A program made the translations under genes and the position numbers. The notes beneath the pieces were generated by a model that worked only from the letters and a program-made list of their open reading frames with translations, was not told where the DNA came from and made no database searches. This document shows, one piece after another, positions 13,667-14,761 of a DNA stretch of 14,761 bases. Position 1 is the first letter of the stretch. Each line of letters opens with the position of its first letter. The DNA comes from Bacteroidota bacterium (GTDB taxonomy: Bacteria > Bacteroidota > Bacteroidia > Chitinophagales > Saprospiraceae): contig JAGWYI010000036.1 of assembly GCA_018969455.1 (NCBI GenBank), forward strand, positions 1 to 14,761, written 5' to 3'.

Positions 13667-14685
13667 ATCCGCTGCAGCGTGTCGGGTGGAAAGGTACGGC
13701 TCAGGGTGCTGTCGGCCTGAAAAAGGGCGTACACAGCATCGGGCGCCAGATCGATTTGCCTGGTGCAAGCCAATGCTTCCCGCAACAAAGCCGGATCGAT
13801 TCCCTCCAGCCGGATGTAATCGCCGGGGCGAAGATAATGACCGCGCACAAAAGTGGACTGTCGAACGCCAAAGACGTTGGGTTTCAGCGGATGCCGTTGA
13901 AAGCGCAGGGTATCCGAAAACAGGCTTGTATCGGCCGCATGCAGGATTTTCCACAGGGTTTCGTTGCGGTAAACCAGGGCCCAGGAGAAAACCGGCAAAG
14001 CAACATCGAGCGGCAGGGCATACTGTCGCGGTGCACCCTGGATGTAGCGCAGGGCGTCTTTTACAGAAAATATGCTGTTTTTTGCCTGCATATCCTCTAT
14101 ATCTCCGGTGTTGTACAGCATCAACATGCCGCGATCGGCAGGCGGAACGCCGGTTTTATCCGGAAATTTGTACTGGTGCAATCGGATGGTGGCACAAAGG
14201 CGGGTATTTGCCGGCAGGCGTTTTTTTAATGAATTTAAATACAAAAAATATTGTTTTCGGGTGCTTTCAGTCCAATCGCAATCGATTTGTAGTTCCTGCG
14301 GATTGAAATTTTTGCCGAAAGGCAATTGTTCGGCCACCGAATGCAGGGCGGTGAGGGTTTTGTCGGCCAGCCAGTCGGCCTTGTTGCCGGAAAGATTCTG
14401 GAACACCGCATTGGTGATGAAAACGCATGGAATGATAATTTTATCCGTCAAACTGGCCGTATCGGGGCATTCGAGCAGGGCCAATGGGCCGATTTCGCTG
14501 TTTTCACGCAGGCCGATGTCTAAAAATTTAACATATATAATATTTCCTTTCAGGCTTTTGAGTGCATTTTTGAGCGCAGGATGCATTTGAAGTTCCGTTT
14601 GCCAGGCGTAAAAGGCCGCACGCGGGGGCCGGGGTGCGGGCGTGGTGCAGGCGAGGGCAAACAACAGCAGAATCAGGAACCTCAA
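13636..14685 (-). CDS. Lipoprotein with TIM-barrel-like strand spacing (DUF3142-like, tentative)
   Basis: A 349-residue protein starting at TTG 14685. Residues 1-13 (MRFLILLLFALAC) form a lipoprotein signal with Cys13 as the lipidated residue; the next Met is at residue 34 and would lose it, so TTG is preferred. Evenly spaced beta-strands (FYAWQ 25-29, NIIYVKFLDI 48-57, IIIPCVFITN 83-92, ELQIDCDW 131-138, LCATIRL 163-169, GMLMLYNTGD 186-195, LDVALPVFSW 226-235) suggest a TIM barrel. The D-x-D-W at 135-138 after a strand recalls DUF3142-type, glycoside-hydrolase-like proteins, but I cannot confirm the family or catalysis. The TTG start overlaps the upstream TGA stop (TTGA), implying translational coupling. 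The stop precedes or overlaps the TPR-like gene start. Confidence 0.8.
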   Translation of the reverse strand: MRFLILLLFALACTTPAPRPPRAAFYAWQTELQMHPALKNALKSLKGNIIYVKFLDIGLRENSEIGPLALLECPDTASLTDKIIIPCVFITNAVFQNLSGNKADWLADKTLTALHSVAEQLPFGKNFNPQELQIDCDWTESTRKQYFLYLNSLKKRLPANTRLCATIRLHQYKFPDKTGVPPADRGMLMLYNTGDIEDMQAKNSIFSVKDALRYIQGAPRQYALPLDVALPVFSWALVYRNETLWKILHAADTSLFSDTLRFQRHPLKPNVFGVRQSTFVRGHYLRPGDYIRLEGIDPALLREALACTRQIDLAPDAVYALFQADSTLSRTFPPDTLQRIWQQFLDKKQ

Positions 14686-14761
14686 AACGAAATGGTATAG
14701 GTGTACACGGGTGGCTGCTCTGTTTTTGAGGCCTCAGGCTCGGGGAGCGGGTTGCCGGTGA
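14682..14761 (-). CDS. C-terminal end of a protein, possibly outer-membrane beta-barrel (partial)
   Basis: On the minus strand the frame entering at the window edge runs for 25 codons to TGA at 14682-14684. Its end, PPVYTYTISF, has alternating residues and a terminal Phe, like the last strand of outer-membrane beta-barrels; a Pro/Glu-rich linker precedes it. The stop overlaps the TTG start of the lipoprotein gene, which supports this frame being real. With only 25 residues visible, the family call is a guess. Confidence 0.5.
   Translation of the reverse strand, partial: TGNPLPEPEASKTEQPPVYTYTISF

Noticed and set aside
13667..13954. N-terminal extension of the TPR-like gene to 13954
   Set aside because: It overlaps the lipoprotein gene by about 320 bp, and its residues (Arg/Ser/Pro/Cys-rich) look like an out-of-frame shadow.

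Overview
The window looks like chromosome of a Bacteroidota bacterium, most likely of the Saprospirales/Chitinophagales type. The evidence is a type IX secretion (T9SS) C-terminal sorting domain, the atpB-E-F-H-A-G gene order without atpD/atpC, an F-type subunit a with a signal peptide and a long periplasmic extension, starts with little or no Shine-Dalgarno sequence, and TTTG-N19-(T/C)AnnTTTG promoter-like elements. I see no phage, insertion sequence, CRISPR array, tRNA or rRNA.

Left part, plus strand (1-4253). A gene tail (2-94) is closed by a hairpin terminator (116-181). Four closely spaced genes follow, with gaps of about 27-39 bp: a T9SS-sorted protein (203-1132), an alpha-helical exported protein of unknown function (1163-2368), a small exported protein with a C-terminal cysteine cluster (2396-2923) and a PQQ/WD-like beta-propeller (2963-4144). 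A strong rho-independent terminator (4212-4253) ends this unit. All four proteins carry N-terminal export signals, so the unit probably builds something in the periplasm or on the cell surface. Its function is unknown.

Middle (4349-5482). A DUF1801-family gene (4435-4860) has a well-spaced Bacteroidetes-type promoter. It converges on a 119-aa CxxC protein (5060-5419, minus strand). The junction between them holds a potential G-quadruplex and GC-rich hairpins. A 16-bp perfect-stem terminator (5446-5482) lies between the CxxC gene and the ATP synthase operon.

ATP synthase operon, minus strand (11006 to 5514). The order is atpB (a), atpE (c), atpF (b), atpH (delta), atpA (alpha), atpG (gamma), i.e. 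the whole Fo sector plus three F1 subunits. The beta and epsilon genes are not here and must lie elsewhere, as is common in this phylum. The c subunit lacks the Na+ ligands, so the enzyme should be proton-driven. The operon has notable non-coding structure: a duplicated leader motif before atpE and atpF, hairpins after atpE, and a 12-bp hairpin between atpA and atpG.

Right part, minus strand (14761 to 11294). This is a tightly packed cluster of envelope genes, in order of transcription: the C-terminal tail of a possible outer-membrane protein, a lipoprotein with TIM-barrel-like strand spacing whose TTG start overlaps the preceding stop, and a ~790-aa exported TPR-like protein. An ATCC-rich intergenic repeat/hairpin and candidate promoters fill the 287 bp before atpB.

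No clearly new molecular system can be proven from the sequence alone. The best candidates for undescribed biology are the four-gene exported unit at 203-4144, the envelope cluster at 11294-14761, and the duplicated leaders inside the atp operon.
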